From Candidatus Pantoea floridensis (GTDB taxonomy: Bacteria; Pseudomonadota; Gammaproteobacteria; Enterobacterales; Enterobacteriaceae), in contig NZ_OCMY01000001.1 in assembly GCF_900215435.1 (NCBI RefSeq), positions 992,001-1,056,000 on the forward strand: a stretch of 64,000 nucleotides of DNA, given 5' to 3'. Shown in pieces: positions 26,732 through 39,905 of this stretch. The position numbers were made by a program, and so were the translations under genes. The number at the start of each line of letters is the position of its first letter. Within the stretch, counting starts at the first letter, position 1. The notes beneath the pieces were generated by a model. It saw only the letters and a list, made by a program, of their open reading frames with translations. It was not told the origin of the DNA and ran no database searches.

Positions 26732-26746
26732 TTGATTAACAATCAA
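26732..26746. promoter_or_regulatory. 15-bp perfect palindrome upstream of dkgB
   Basis: TTGATT-AAC-AATCAA fits the LysR-type T-N11-A box. It lies 90-104 bases before the dkgB start, so YafC encoded next door is a candidate binder. No second copy is seen in the yafC-MFS gap, which weakens the link. Confidence 0.4.
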
Positions 26747-26771
26747 CAATAACGGCTGAATTATAAACATG

Positions 26772-26800
26772 AAAAAGCCCTGACTTTGCAGTCAGGGCTT
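26772..26800 (-). terminator. Terminator of the rRNA operon
   Basis: On the minus strand, arms AAGCCCTGAC and GTCAGGGCTT around a six-base loop are followed by TTTTTC. It lies 11 bases beyond the distal tRNA-Asp and closes the rrn transcript. Confidence 0.92.
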
Positions 26801-26810
26801 ATCAATTAAG

Positions 26811-26887
26811 TGGCGGAACGGACGGGGCTCGAACCCGCGACCCCCTGCGTGACAGGCAGGTATTCTAACCAACTGAACTACCGCTCC
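26811..26887 (-). tRNA. aspU: tRNA-Asp (GTC), distal tRNA of the rrn operon
   Basis: 77 nt with CCA encoded, identical in sequence to 18108-18184. It stands 100 bases after the 5S gene and before the terminator, so it is co-transcribed with the rRNAs as aspU is with rrnH in E. coli. Confidence 0.98.
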
Positions 26888-26987
26888 ACCGATTCTGTAC
26901 TGATATCAGAAAATCGTTCTGATTTCAGGTGTTTCACCCTTTCCGCGTCACCGGGAAGGTCACGACCCGATAACGGGTCTTAAATTG

Positions 26988-27107
26988 ATGCCTGGCAGTT
27001 CCCTACTCTCGCATGGGGAGGCCCCACACTACCATCGGCGCTACGGCGTTTCACTTCTGAGTTCGGCATGGGGTCAGGTGGGACCACCGCGCTAAAGCCG
27101 CCAGGCA
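26988..27107 (-). rRNA. rrf: 5S ribosomal RNA
   Basis: 120 nt on the minus strand, from TGCCTGGCGGC to ...GCCAGGCAT, with terminal complementarity and the CCGAACTCAGAAGTGAAAC loop. The spacer to the 23S gene is 100 bases. Confidence 0.97.
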
Positions 27108-27207
27108 AATTCTGTTTCGTTCACGAAGCCCTGTCAGGCACCGCAAACCAATCCATAAACAAGCTGAAAATCTCTGGTCTCTCACACCAAAACGCCTCTG
27201 GCGTTGT

Positions 27208-30113
<2,906 letters not shown>

Positions 30114-30327
30114 TCACAACCCACAGGCGTTTTGCAACGCTGCAGACTGTAAGCATTTGAGAGACTCGAACATGTTGTTATTCATTTCTTATTACGGAGA
30201 AATGAACCAACACGTCGTTTCAATTTTCAGCTTGTTCCGGATTGTTAAAGAGCAGTATCTCAAACATGACGGTTACGTCAGTTTTGAGATACGTCGTGGA
30301 GACACCTTTCACCTGTCACCAAGCAAG

Positions 30328-30402
30328 TGGCGTCCCCTAGGGGATTCGAACCCCTGTTGCCGCCGTGAAAGGGCGGAGTCCTAACCGCTAGACGAAGGGG
30401 AC
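30328..30402 (-). tRNA. gltT: tRNA-Glu (TTC) in the 16S-23S spacer
   Basis: 75 nt by these ends, GTCCCCTTCG to ...GGGGACGCCA, anticodon arm CGCCCTTTCACGGCG. It is the only tRNA in the 378-base spacer. At the corresponding rrnH locus E. coli has Ile and Ala tRNAs instead. The symbol is one of several used for spacer Glu tRNAs. Confidence 0.95.
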
Positions 30403-30491
30403 ACGATAGTGTCACGACTTCGCAGCCGTCTTGCTCATTACTTTTCTATCAGACAATCTGTGTGAGCACTGCGCGGGAAGGTATCTTCAGG

Positions 30492-32032
<1,541 letters not shown>

Positions 32033-32185
32033 AAGTTTGATTTGCTTAAACAAGTTAAGCGGTGCTCATCTGTAAAACGTCATAATGAATTTCATTATGT
32101 GTTCACTCGTGAGACTTGATATTTTTTTACGTCCGGAGACGCTGATATCAATCCTGCGAGTGCCCACACAGATTGTCTGATAAAT

Positions 32186-32197
32186 TGTTAAAGAGCG
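32186..32197 (-). promoter_or_regulatory. boxA antitermination site in the rrn leader
   Basis: On the minus strand GCTCTTTAACA lies about 155 bases before the 16S gene. It is the standard Nus-factor boxA of rRNA leaders. A second GCTCTTTAAC lies in the 16S-23S spacer near 30245. Confidence 0.85.
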
Positions 32198-32236
32198 TTG
32201 CGAGCAGCGGGTTAACCGCCTGTCGCGAGGTGGCGT

Positions 32237-32264
32237 ATATTACGCTTTCCCTCTTCAGAGTCAA
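32237..32264 (-). promoter_or_regulatory. rrn P2 promoter
   Basis: The -35 TTGACT (32259-32264) and -10 TAATAT (32237-32242) are separated by 16 bp, with a GC-rich discriminator after the -10. An A-rich tract precedes it. Confidence 0.85.
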
Positions 32265-32357
32265 ACACTTTTTTCAGCGTTTTCATCCGGCGGGATGAAT
32301 TTCTTCACTCCCTGCTGAGCCGCCTGCGTTGCCGCTTTGCCGTCTCAGTGGTGGCGC

Positions 32358-32385
32358 ATTATAGGGAGTTATTCGGAGCTGACAA
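32358..32385 (-). promoter_or_regulatory. rrn P1 promoter
   Basis: The -35 TTGTCA (32380-32385) and -10 TATAAT (32358-32363) are 16 bp apart, followed by the GCGCCACC discriminator typical of ppGpp-controlled rrn P1. It is about 121 bases upstream of P2. Confidence 0.92.
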
Positions 32386-32427
32386 GTGCAAATTTCAACT
32401 TTTTTGCCGTTCGCTTGAAATTTGCAC
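32386..32427. promoter_or_regulatory. 13-bp inverted repeat abutting the P1 -35 box
   Basis: GTGCAAATTTCAA (32386-32398) and TTGAAATTTGCAC (32415-32427) are perfect complements with a 16-bp spacer. They cover roughly -36 to -76 of P1, where the UP element and first Fis site lie in E. coli. The AAATTT cores flanked by G and C loosely resemble Fis sites. Confidence 0.45.
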
Positions 32428-32440
32428 AAAGAGCCCGCTT

Positions 32441-33001
32441 TTAGGCCTTTTTGATGCGCGCAGGCAGCTCTGCCAGGCTATTAATAACCCAATCTGCTGC
32501 AGCTTCGCCTTCTGCCGTTACCGGCTTACCGCTACGCACCAGCACTTTAGTACCCACGCCTGCCGCTTGCGCCGCCTGCATATCTTCTATTTTGTCGCCT
32601 ACCATATAAGAAGCAGCCATATCGATATCCAGATGCTGCTGTGCGGAGAGCAACATACCCGGCTGCGGTTTACGGCAATCACAGTTTTGGCGATAGGCTT
32701 CTACCGGAGCATCAGGTAAATGCGGGCAGAAATAGATGCCATCCAAATCAACATCACGATCGGCCAGCGACCAATCCATCCATTCGGTAAGCTGCATAAA
32801 CTGATCTTCAGTAAACATGCCACGCGCAATGCCCGACTGATTCGTCACCAACACCAGCGCATAGCCCATCTTCTTCAGCGCCTGCAGCGCTTCGATGGTG
32901 CCATCAATAAATTCAAAATTATCGATTTCATGGACATAGCCGTGATCGACATTCAAGGTGCCATCACGATCAAGGAAAATAGCCGGGACTTTGTTCGCCA
33001 C
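32441..33001 (-). CDS. gmhB: D-glycero-beta-D-manno-heptose-1,7-bisphosphate 7-phosphatase
   Basis: HAD phosphatase that removes the C7 phosphate in ADP-heptose synthesis for the LPS inner core. It has 186 residues. The nucleophile/acid pair Asp11 and Asp13 is in [20 protein letters not shown] is motif II. The zinc loop has CPH and [10 protein letters not shown], and [11 protein letters not shown] is the acidic motif. It lies upstream of the rrn operon on the same strand and divergent from metN, as in E. coli. Confidence 0.96.
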   Translation of the reverse strand: MANKVPAIFLDRDGTLNVDHGYVHEIDNFEFIDGTIEALQALKKMGYALVLVTNQSGIARGMFTEDQFMQLTEWMDWSLADRDVDLDGIYFCPHLPDAPVEAYRQNCDCRKPQPGMLLSAQQHLDIDMAASYMVGDKIEDMQAAQAAGVGTKVLVRSGKPVTAEGEAAADWVINSLAELPARIKKA

Positions 33002-33083
33002 GTAGAAACTCCTGCTGCAAATAGAGCTGCTAAGTATCGCATGATTGCGTGCAGCGAGAGAATGGCAGATTGAATGACTACGA

Positions 33084-33114
33084 TTGATTTAGCCGTCTGG
33101 ATGCCTTAACATCC
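33084..33114 (+). promoter_or_regulatory. metNIQ promoter with MetJ-type boxes
   Basis: The -35 TTGATT (33084-33089) and -10 TAACAT (33107-33112) are 17 bp apart. Between them AGCCGTCT (33091-33098) matches the MetJ box AGACGTCT at seven of eight positions, and GGATGCCT, in register after it, matches at five. Methionine/SAM-responsive repression is thus likely. The 5' leader to metN is about 70 bases. Confidence 0.7.
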
Positions 33115-33189
33115 ATCCAAATTTCGTTCAGCCCGGCTGAGTGAATCCTGACACACCACGGACCATGCAACACGATAATAAATAACCTA

Positions 33190-34221
33190 ATGATTAAACT
33201 TGAGAATATAACCAAAGTGTTCCAGCAGGGCTCACGCACTATTCAGGCGCTGTCAAATGTCAGCCTGCACGTGCCTGCTGGGCAGATTTACGGCGTCATC
33301 GGTTCATCCGGTGCCGGTAAAAGTACCCTTATTCGCTGCGTCAATTTGCTGGAGCGTCCAACCTCTGGTCGTGTTCTGGTTGATGATCAAGAGCTAACCA
33401 CACTTTCATCAGGTCAGTTGACACTGGCGCGCCGTCAGATTGGCATGATCTTCCAGCACTTTAATCTGATGAACTCACGTACCGTTTCCGGCAATGTGGC
33501 ACTGCCCCTGGAGCTAGGTAATCTTTCGCGCGAGCAAATTAAAAAGCGCGTCACCGAGCTGCTCGAACTGGTGGGCTTATCCGACAAGCACGATAGCTGG
33601 CCGGCAAATCTCTCTGGCGGACAAAAACAGCGTGTGGCTATTGCCCGAGCGCTGGCAAGTAATCCCAAGGTTTTACTGTGCGATGAAGCCACCAGTGCAT
33701 TGGATCCCGCTACGACACGTTCCATTCTGGAGCTGCTGAAAGACATTAATCGCCGTCTCGGTATTACCATTCTATTGATCACTCACGAAATGGATGTGGT
33801 GAAGCGTATCTGCGATCAGGTTGCGGTAATCAGCAATGGTGAGCTGATCGAGAAAGACAGCGTTAGCGAAGTGTTCTCACATCCAAAAACACCGCTGGCG
33901 CAGCAATTTATTCAATCTACTTTGCATCTTGATATTCCCGACGACTACCAGCAACGCATGGTGCCACAGGCAACAGCCGAGAGTGTGCCGTTGCTGCGTC
34001 TGGAATTCACCGGTAAATCGGTTGATGCCCCGCTGCTCTCCGAAGCGGCACGCCGCTTTAACGTTAACAACAACATTATCAGTGCGCAGATGGATTACGC
34101 CGGTGGCGTGAAGTTCGGCATCATGTTGGCCGAAATGGATGGCAGTGAAACAGATACACAAGCCGCAATTGCCTGGCTGAAAGAAAATCATGTGAAAGTA
34201 GAGGTGTTGGGTTATGTCTGA
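33190..34221 (+). CDS. metN: Methionine ABC importer, ATPase MetN
   Basis: ATP-binding subunit of the D/L-methionine importer, 343 residues. It has Walker [10 protein letters not shown], signature LSGGQKQR and Walker [13 protein letters not shown]. The C-terminal ~100 residues form the methionine-sensing C2/NIL (ACT-like) domain responsible for trans-inhibition, including [15 protein letters not shown]. The upstream 15 bases lack a clear purine-rich ribosome site (..AATAACCTA), but the N-terminus [11 protein letters not shown] matches the family. It overlaps metI by eight bases. Confidence 0.97.
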   Translation: MIKLENITKVFQQGSRTIQALSNVSLHVPAGQIYGVIGSSGAGKSTLIRCVNLLERPTSGRVLVDDQELTTLSSGQLTLARRQIGMIFQHFNLMNSRTVSGNVALPLELGNLSREQIKKRVTELLELVGLSDKHDSWPANLSGGQKQRVAIARALASNPKVLLCDEATSALDPATTRSILELLKDINRRLGITILLITHEMDVVKRICDQVAVISNGELIEKDSVSEVFSHPKTPLAQQFIQSTLHLDIPDDYQQRMVPQATAESVPLLRLEFTGKSVDAPLLSEAARRFNVNNNIISAQMDYAGGVKFGIMLAEMDGSETDTQAAIAWLKENHVKVEVLGYV

Positions 34222-34867
34222 AGCGATGATGTGGTTACTGACGCGCGGCGTCTGGGAAACGCTGATGATGACCTTTGTCTCCGGTTTCTTTGGTTTTGTC
34301 CTCGGTCTTCCAGTTGGCGTGCTGCTGTATGTGACGCGTCCGGGTCAGATTCTGGCCAACAATGCGCTTTATCGCGTGCTGTCAGCGCTGGTGAATATCT
34401 TCCGTTCGATCCCATTCATTATCTTATTGGTGTGGATGATTCCCTTCACGCGCGCCATCGTCGGCACGTCCATTGGTTTGCAAGCCGCCATCGTGCCGCT
34501 GACCGTGGGGGCCGCGCCATTTATTGCACGTATGGTCGAGAACGCACTGCTGGAGCTGCCAACCGGTTTGATTGAAGCCTCGCGCGCCATGGGCGCAACG
34601 CCGCTGCAGATTGTGCGTAAAGTCCTGCTGCCAGAAGCCCTGCCGGGTCTGGTGAATGCCGCTACAATTACGCTGATTACGCTGGTCGGCTACTCTGCAA
34701 TGGGTGGCGCAGTGGGTGCTGGCGGTCTGGGCCAGATTGGCTATCAATATGGTTACATCGGCTATAACGCCACCGTCATGAACACCGTACTGATCCTACT
34801 GGTCGTTCTGGTGTATTTAATCCAATTCTGTGGCGACCGCATCGTGCGTGCTGTGTCCCATAAGTAA
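34214..34867 (+). CDS. metI: Methionine ABC importer, permease MetI
   Basis: Inner-membrane permease of 217 residues with five TM segments. The coupling EAA loop is [21 protein letters not shown] and the N-terminal segment is [17 protein letters not shown]. Translation is coupled to metN by overlap. It forms a homodimer that MetN drives. Confidence 0.97.
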   Translation: MSEAMMWLLTRGVWETLMMTFVSGFFGFVLGLPVGVLLYVTRPGQILANNALYRVLSALVNIFRSIPFIILLVWMIPFTRAIVGTSIGLQAAIVPLTVGAAPFIARMVENALLELPTGLIEASRAMGATPLQIVRKVLLPEALPGLVNAATITLITLVGYSAMGGAVGAGGLGQIGYQYGYIGYNATVMNTVLILLVVLVYLIQFCGDRIVRAVSHK

Positions 34868-34904
34868 GCAAGCAACATCAATAGTCCTCTATTAAGGAAG
34901 GGAT

Positions 34905-35720
34905 ATGTCTTTTACATTTAAAAAGATTGCCGCTGTGGGCGCTCTGATTGGCGTGATTGCGCTGGCAGGATGCGATCAGAAAGCAAAAGATCCAAACCAT
35001 ATCAAAGTGGGTGTAATCGTCGGTGCTGAGCAGCAGGTTGCTGAAACTGCAGTGAAAGTCGCTAAAGAGAAATATGGCCTCGATGTTGAGCTGGTGACCT
35101 TTAACGATTACGTGCTGCCGAATGAAGCGCTGAGCAAGGGTGATATCGACGTGAACGCCTTCCAGCATAAGCCGTATCTGGATCAACAGATCAAAGACCG
35201 TGGCTACAAGCTGGCCGTTGTTGCCAACACCTTCGTTTACCCAATTGCAGGTTATTCCAAGAAAATCAAATCGCTGGATGAGTTGCAGAATGGTTCTCAG
35301 GTCGCTATCCCGAACGATCCGACTAACCTTGGCCGCTCCCTGCTGCTGCTGCAAAAAGTAGGCCTGATTAAATTGAAAGATGGCGTTGGTCTGCTGCCAA
35401 CCTCTCTGGATATCACAGAAAACCCGAAAAACCTGAAGATTGTTGAGCTGGAAGCGCCGCAGTTGCCACGTTCACTGGACGATCAGCAGATTGCACTGGC
35501 GGTGATCAACACCACTTACGCCAGCCAGATTGGCCTGACGCCAGCCAAAGATGGCATCTTCGTGGAAGACAAAGATTCACCTTATGTGAACCTGATTGTG
35601 AGCCGTGAAGACAACAAAGACGCTGAGAACGTGAAGAAGTTTGTTCAGGCCTACCAGTCAGACGAAGTGTCTGAAGCGGCCAACAAGATCTTCAACGGTG
35701 GTGCCGTGAAAGGCTGGTAA
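34905..35720 (+). CDS. metQ: Methionine-binding lipoprotein MetQ
   Basis: Periplasmic lipoprotein that delivers methionine to MetNI; 271 residues of the NlpA family. The lipobox LAGC places the lipidated Cys at residue 23. KVGVIVGAEQQV, DYVLPNEAL, NAFQHKPYLD and AIPNDPTNLGRS are ligand-site segments of the family. It ends the metNIQ operon, with a 37-base gap from metI and a strong terminator after it. Confidence 0.97.
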   Translation: MSFTFKKIAAVGALIGVIALAGCDQKAKDPNHIKVGVIVGAEQQVAETAVKVAKEKYGLDVELVTFNDYVLPNEALSKGDIDVNAFQHKPYLDQQIKDRGYKLAVVANTFVYPIAGYSKKIKSLDELQNGSQVAIPNDPTNLGRSLLLLQKVGLIKLKDGVGLLPTSLDITENPKNLKIVELEAPQLPRSLDDQQIALAVINTTYASQIGLTPAKDGIFVEDKDSPYVNLIVSREDNKDAENVKKFVQAYQSDEVSEAANKIFNGGAVKGW

Positions 35721-35741
35721 TTTTCACCTTTAATGCCTTGC

Positions 35742-35768
35742 AGGGCGGCTTCGGCCGCCCTTTCTTTT
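35742..35768 (+). terminator. Terminator of metNIQ
   Basis: Arms AGGGCGGC and GCCGCCCT close a stable TTCG tetraloop and are followed by TTCTTTT, 22 bases after the metQ stop. Confidence 0.93.
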
Positions 35769-35848
35769 GCCATAAATTGCACCTGACTTGTTATTTATTG
35801 TCGTCCTTGTTTCAATAACGCCACTTTTTATTACTTGAGGATGTTGCC

Positions 35849-36250
35849 ATGCGTTTTTTACCGCTCTGCTTGTTGGCATTGATGCTAACTGGGTGTGTGC
35901 GTGAATATCACCCGATAAGCAGTGCTCCATCTCGACCGCAACAGGCATCCAACCAACCAGAACGCAAGCCTGCGGCACGTCCCGCACCGGTGAAGATCTA
36001 CACCGATGCGACCGACCTGGTTAGCAACCCGTTCCGCGATTTAGGTGAAGTTTCTGGCGAAGATTGCCAAAGCAGCAACCAGGATTCCCCCCCGAACATT
36101 AACACCGCACGTAAGCGTCTGCAGATCAAAGCGGCTGGCATGAAAGCTAACGCCGTGCTGCTGCATAAATGTGAAATTGTCTCGAGTACGCCCGGCTGTT
36201 ATCGCCAGGCCATTTGCCAGGGTTCCGCACTGAAAGTCTCGAATCAATGA
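35849..36250 (+). CDS. rcsF: Rcs phosphorelay sensor lipoprotein RcsF
   Basis: Outer-membrane lipoprotein that reports envelope stress to the Rcs phosphorelay through IgaA. It has 133 residues, with lipobox LTGC (Cys16), a Pro/Arg-rich flexible linker (RPQQASNQPERKPAARPAP) and a globular domain whose four cysteines (GEDC, HKCE, PGCYR, AICQ) form the two non-consecutive disulfides. It threads through BamA, encoded at 54 kb in this window. The stop overlaps the trmO start (ATGA). Confidence 0.95.
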   Translation: MRFLPLCLLALMLTGCVREYHPISSAPSRPQQASNQPERKPAARPAPVKIYTDATDLVSNPFRDLGEVSGEDCQSSNQDSPPNINTARKRLQIKAAGMKANAVLLHKCEIVSSTPGCYRQAICQGSALKVSNQ

Positions 36251-36954
36251 GTGAGTTTGCCTGCGCGCAAATCGGCGTGATTCGTTCACCGTGGAAAGAG
36301 AAGTTTGCCGTCCCGCGCCAGCCCGGTCTGGTGCAGGATGGCGGCGGCGAGTTGCATCTCTTACCGCCTTACAATCAGCCGGAAGCGTTACGTGGGCTGG
36401 AAGATTTCAGCCATCTGTGGATTCTGTTTATCTTTCATCAAACCATGGAAGGTGGCTGGCGTCCGACGGTGCGCCCACCGCGTCTCGGCGGCAATGCGCG
36501 CATGGGCGTGTTCGCCACCCGCTCGACCTTCCGCCCTAATCCTATTGGCATGTCGCTGGTTGAGCTAAAAGGCATTCGCTGCGAGAAGCAGCAGGTCATT
36601 TTACGGCTTGGCAGCCTCGACTTAGTCGATGGTACGCCGGTGGTGGACATCAAACCCTACCTGCCCTTTGCCGAAGCGCTACCTGATGCGCGCGCCGGTT
36701 TTGCCCAGGCCGCTCCGGATGCCACTATGCCGGTACGCTTTTCGCCGCTGGCGCAGAGCCAGCTTGAGAAGCACCTGAAAACATACCCACAGCTGGCACG
36801 TTTTATCACCGACGTACTGGCGCAGGATCCACGTCCCGCCTACCGTAAAGGTGAAACGCAGGATCGTGAATATGCCGCATGGCTACTCGACTTTAACGTG
36901 CGCTGGCGCATTGATGAGGCAGGAACCGAGGTGATCGCCCTCGATCCACGCTAA
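36247..36954 (+). CDS. trmO: tRNA-Thr (m6t6A37) methyltransferase TrmO
   Basis: SAM-dependent N6-methylation of t6A37 in threonine tRNA. It has 235 residues, the E. coli length, with an N-terminal TsaA beta-barrel: IGVIRSPWKEKFAVPRQPG, FSHLWILFIFHQ and GVFATRSTFRPNPIGMS. The start at ATG 36247 is coupled to rcsF; a longer frame from 36214 overlaps rcsF and lacks homology. Formerly yaeB/tsaA. Confidence 0.95.
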   Translation: MSEFACAQIGVIRSPWKEKFAVPRQPGLVQDGGGELHLLPPYNQPEALRGLEDFSHLWILFIFHQTMEGGWRPTVRPPRLGGNARMGVFATRSTFRPNPIGMSLVELKGIRCEKQQVILRLGSLDLVDGTPVVDIKPYLPFAEALPDARAGFAQAAPDATMPVRFSPLAQSQLEKHLKTYPQLARFITDVLAQDPRPAYRKGETQDREYAAWLLDFNVRWRIDEAGTEVIALDPR

Positions 36955-37043
36955 AACGCGCTTTTGAGTGATTGATCTCACTGGTACACTAGCCGCCAGA
37001 AAAATTTTGTCAGTTTCCTTCCGTATAACTGGAATCGTAATCA

Positions 37044-38762
37044 ATGCGTACTACTCAATATCTGCTCTCCACTCTGAAGGAGACACCTTCCGATGCAGAA
37101 GTGATCAGCCACCAGCTGATGCTGCGCGCCGGCATGATCCGCAAACTGGCTTCCGGTCTCTATACCTGGCTGCCAACCGGTATTCGCGTATTGCGAAAAG
37201 TTGAAAATATCGTGCGTGAAGAGATGAATAACGCCGGTGCGATTGAGATCTCCATGCCGGTGGTTCAGCCTGCCGATTTGTGGGAAGAGAGTGGCCGCTG
37301 GGAGCAGTACGGCCCGGAACTGCTGCGCATTAAAGATCGCCATGAGCGTCCTTTCGTATTGGGTCCAACCCATGAAGAAGTCGTAACCGATCTGATCCGC
37401 AACGAGCTGAGCTCTTATAAGCAGTTACCGCTTAACCTGTATCAGATCCAGACCAAATTCCGTGATGAAGTGCGCCCGCGTTTTGGTGTGATGCGTTCAC
37501 GTGAGTTCATCATGAAAGATGCTTACTCGTTCCACACTACGCAGGAATCGCTGCAGGAAACCTACGACGCGATGTACCGCGCCTATAGCCAGAGCTTTAG
37601 CCGTATGGGTCTGGATTTCCGCGCGGTACAGGCGGATACCGGTTCGATCGGCGGTAGCGCATCGCACGAGTTCCAGGTCCTGGCGTTGAGCGGTGAAGAC
37701 GATGTGATCTTCTCGAGTGAGTCTGATTACGCGGCCAACATTGAGAAGGCTGAAGCCTTAGCGCCGGCTGGCGAGCGTCCGCAGGCAACCCAGGCGATGA
37801 CGCAGTTCGATACGCCAAATGCCAAGACTATCGCCGAGCTGGTTGAGCAACATCAGCTGCCGATTGAAAAAACCGTTAAAACGCTGTTCGTAAAAGCGAC
37901 CGAAGAGAGCGGCCACACGCTGGTTGCCCTGCTGCTGCGCGGCGATCATCAGCTAAACGAAATCAAAGCTGAAAAGCTGGATATCGTGGCAGCACCGCTG
38001 GAAATGGCCAGCGAAGAAGAGATCCGCGCATTATTAGGTGCAGGCCCAGGTTCACTCGGTCCGGTTGGTTTGACCATGCCAGTGATTGCCGATCGTACCG
38101 TGGCGAAAACCAGCGACTTCTGCGCCGGTGCGAACATCGATGGCAAGCATTTGAGCGGCATCAACTGGGGTCGCGATCTGCCAGAACCCCGCGTGGAAGA
38201 TATCCGTAACGTGGTTGAAGGTGACCCAAGCCCGGACGGTAAAGGCACGCTGCAGATTAAACGCGGTATTGAGGTGGGCCACATCTTCCAGCTGGGAACC
38301 AAGTACTCGGAAGCGATGAAAGCGGCGGTACAGGGCGAAGATGGCCGTAACCAGGTGATGACCATGGGTTGCTACGGCATCGGTATCACGCGCGTGGTGG
38401 CAGCGGCAATTGAGCAGAACAACGATGAGCGCGGCATCATCTGGCCTGCAGCGCTGGCACCGTTCGAAGTCGCCATTTTGCCGATGAACATGCACAAATC
38501 TTTCCGCGTGCAACAGCTGGCAGAAGAGCTGTACAACACGCTGCGTGCGAAAGGCATCGACGTGATTCTGGATGACCGTAAAGAGCGTCCAGGCGTGATG
38601 TTTGCGGATATGGAGCTGATCGGCGTACCGCACACTATCGTGATTGGCGATCGTAATCTCGATAACCAGGAAATTGAGTACAAGGCGCGTACCGCCAGCG
38701 AGAAGCAGATGATTAAGCAGCACGACATCGTCGACTTCCTGGTGCAAGCGCTCAATAAGTAA
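37044..38762 (+). CDS. proS: Prolyl-tRNA synthetase
   Basis: Class II synthetase of 572 residues charging tRNA-Pro. The N-terminal catalytic core includes [15 protein letters not shown] (motif 1), RFRDE-type motif 2 in [19 protein letters not shown], and the motif 3 region [17 protein letters not shown]. The YbaK-like Ala-Pro-tRNA editing insertion occupies about residues 225-410. The anticodon-binding domain is C-terminal. Monocistronic, with its own terminator. Confidence 0.98.
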   Translation: MRTTQYLLSTLKETPSDAEVISHQLMLRAGMIRKLASGLYTWLPTGIRVLRKVENIVREEMNNAGAIEISMPVVQPADLWEESGRWEQYGPELLRIKDRHERPFVLGPTHEEVVTDLIRNELSSYKQLPLNLYQIQTKFRDEVRPRFGVMRSREFIMKDAYSFHTTQESLQETYDAMYRAYSQSFSRMGLDFRAVQADTGSIGGSASHEFQVLALSGEDDVIFSSESDYAANIEKAEALAPAGERPQATQAMTQFDTPNAKTIAELVEQHQLPIEKTVKTLFVKATEESGHTLVALLLRGDHQLNEIKAEKLDIVAAPLEMASEEEIRALLGAGPGSLGPVGLTMPVIADRTVAKTSDFCAGANIDGKHLSGINWGRDLPEPRVEDIRNVVEGDPSPDGKGTLQIKRGIEVGHIFQLGTKYSEAMKAAVQGEDGRNQVMTMGCYGIGITRVVAAAIEQNNDERGIIWPAALAPFEVAILPMNMHKSFRVQQLAEELYNTLRAKGIDVILDDRKERPGVMFADMELIGVPHTIVIGDRNLDNQEIEYKARTASEKQMIKQHDIVDFLVQALNK

Positions 38763-38768
38763 TACTGA

Positions 38769-38795
38769 AACGCCTCCAAACGGAGGCGTTTTTTA
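38769..38795 (+). terminator. Terminator of proS
   Basis: Arms AACGCCTCC and GGAGGCGTT around AAAC, then TTTTT. It touches the arfB stop codon at 38793, so it may serve both convergent genes. Confidence 0.92.
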
Positions 38796-39203
38796 TTGCA
38801 CTTTTCCGCGCATCGCCTTCACGTTACTGCGCCGTGTTTTGCCTTCCAGTCGCCTCACTTTAGAGCCGTGCGTTGGTTTCGTGGCGCGCCGGACTTTTTC
38901 TACCGTGGTTAACTCCTGAATCAGGTTGATCAGCCGCTGCACGGCCGCTTCGCGATTCATTTCCTGACTGCGGTGCTCCTGCGCTTTGATGATCACCACA
39001 CCTTCCGCCGTGATCAAATGGTGACTCGCCGCCAGCAGCCGCTCTTTGTAAAATGGCGGCAGCGACGACGCATTAATATCAAACCGCAAGTGAATAGCCG
39101 TTGAGGTTTTATTCACATGCTGCCCGCCGGCACCTTGTGCCCGGATGGCACTGAGTTCCACTTCATTATCGGCCAGTGAAACCGAACGAGACAGCACAAT
39201 CAT
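38793..39203 (-). CDS. arfB: Alternative ribosome-rescue factor ArfB
   Basis: Peptidyl-tRNA hydrolase that frees ribosomes stalled on non-stop mRNA. It has 136 residues with the catalytic GGQ at 26-28 ([15 protein letters not shown]), as in release factors, and the basic C-terminal tail ([24 protein letters not shown]) that enters the mRNA channel. In E. coli it stands beside nlpE, missing here. Formerly yaeJ. Confidence 0.96.
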   Translation of the reverse strand: MIVLSRSVSLADNEVELSAIRAQGAGGQHVNKTSTAIHLRFDINASSLPPFYKERLLAASHHLITAEGVVIIKAQEHRSQEMNREAAVQRLINLIQELTTVEKVRRATKPTHGSKVRRLEGKTRRSNVKAMRGKVQ

Positions 39204-39418
39204 CTGTCACCTACCGTTTGTTTCGACGCTATGACGCGTAATAACCTGTTCATCAACTTAACCTTTTGTGCGCATGCAGAGCGCGTAAGACCAGCGCAAT
39301 GTGTCACTTTTGTCCTGCTGTTTGCATCATTCCCGTGACGACCGGGCTGATTTCCATGAATTCCCTGTGATATAGTCGCCTATCATCCAGAGTATCAAGC
39401 TCTGCTGAGGAGGTGTAT

Positions 39419-39619
39419 GTGCAAAAGTATTGTGAGTTAGTTCGCCAGAAGTATGCCGAAATTGGTAGCGGCGACCTTGGGTATGTGCCAGACGCGATAG
39501 GTTGTGCGTTAAAGGCTCTCAATGATATTGCCGCTGATTCTGCGCTAAACTCTTCTCTCAGGGAACAAGCAGCGTATGCCGCTGCAAACTTATTGGTGAG
39601 CGACTATGTTGACGAATGA
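39419..39619 (+). CDS. yaeP: YaeP family protein
   Basis: A 66-residue protein of unknown function conserved in Enterobacterales. A GTG start at 39419 gives the family N-terminus (M)[20 protein letters not shown], and GAGGAGG at 39407-39413 is well spaced. A GTG at 39413 would add two residues but overlaps the ribosome site. [18 protein letters not shown] is the conserved C-terminus. It overlaps rof by 14 bases. The upstream 215 bases hold no gene. Confidence 0.9.
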   Translation: MQKYCELVRQKYAEIGSGDLGYVPDAIGCALKALNDIAADSALNSSLREQAAYAAANLLVSDYVDE

Positions 39620-39866
39620 AGCCTACAAACCCATCAACTGCGATGACTACGACAACCTCGAACTCGCCTGCCAAAAAAACTGGACGCTGTCGCTGGAGTT
39701 AAAAAACGGCGATCAGATCAAGGCGAAAGCCGTGGACATGGTCTCACGTAAAAACGTCGAGTACCTTGCCGTCGATCTCTCCGGCGAGACCCGCGAAGTG
39801 CGGCTCGACCACATCGCCAGCTTCACCCATCCGGAGCTGGGCACCGTCGTCGTTAGCGAAGAGTAA
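39606..39866 (+). CDS. rof: Rho-binding antiterminator Rof
   Basis: An 86-residue Sm-fold protein that binds Rho and inhibits termination (YaeO in E. coli). Conserved [12 protein letters not shown] near residue 12 and [12 protein letters not shown] are visible, with many acidic residues as expected of an RNA mimic. It starts inside the yaeP 3' end, so translation is coupled. No terminator was recognised after it. Confidence 0.93.
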   Translation: MLTNEAYKPINCDDYDNLELACQKNWTLSLELKNGDQIKAKAVDMVSRKNVEYLAVDLSGETREVRLDHIASFTHPELGTVVVSEE

Positions 39867-39905
39867 ACCTCTCTCAGGGCGGGAATCCTATCCCGCCCAC
39901 CTCGC

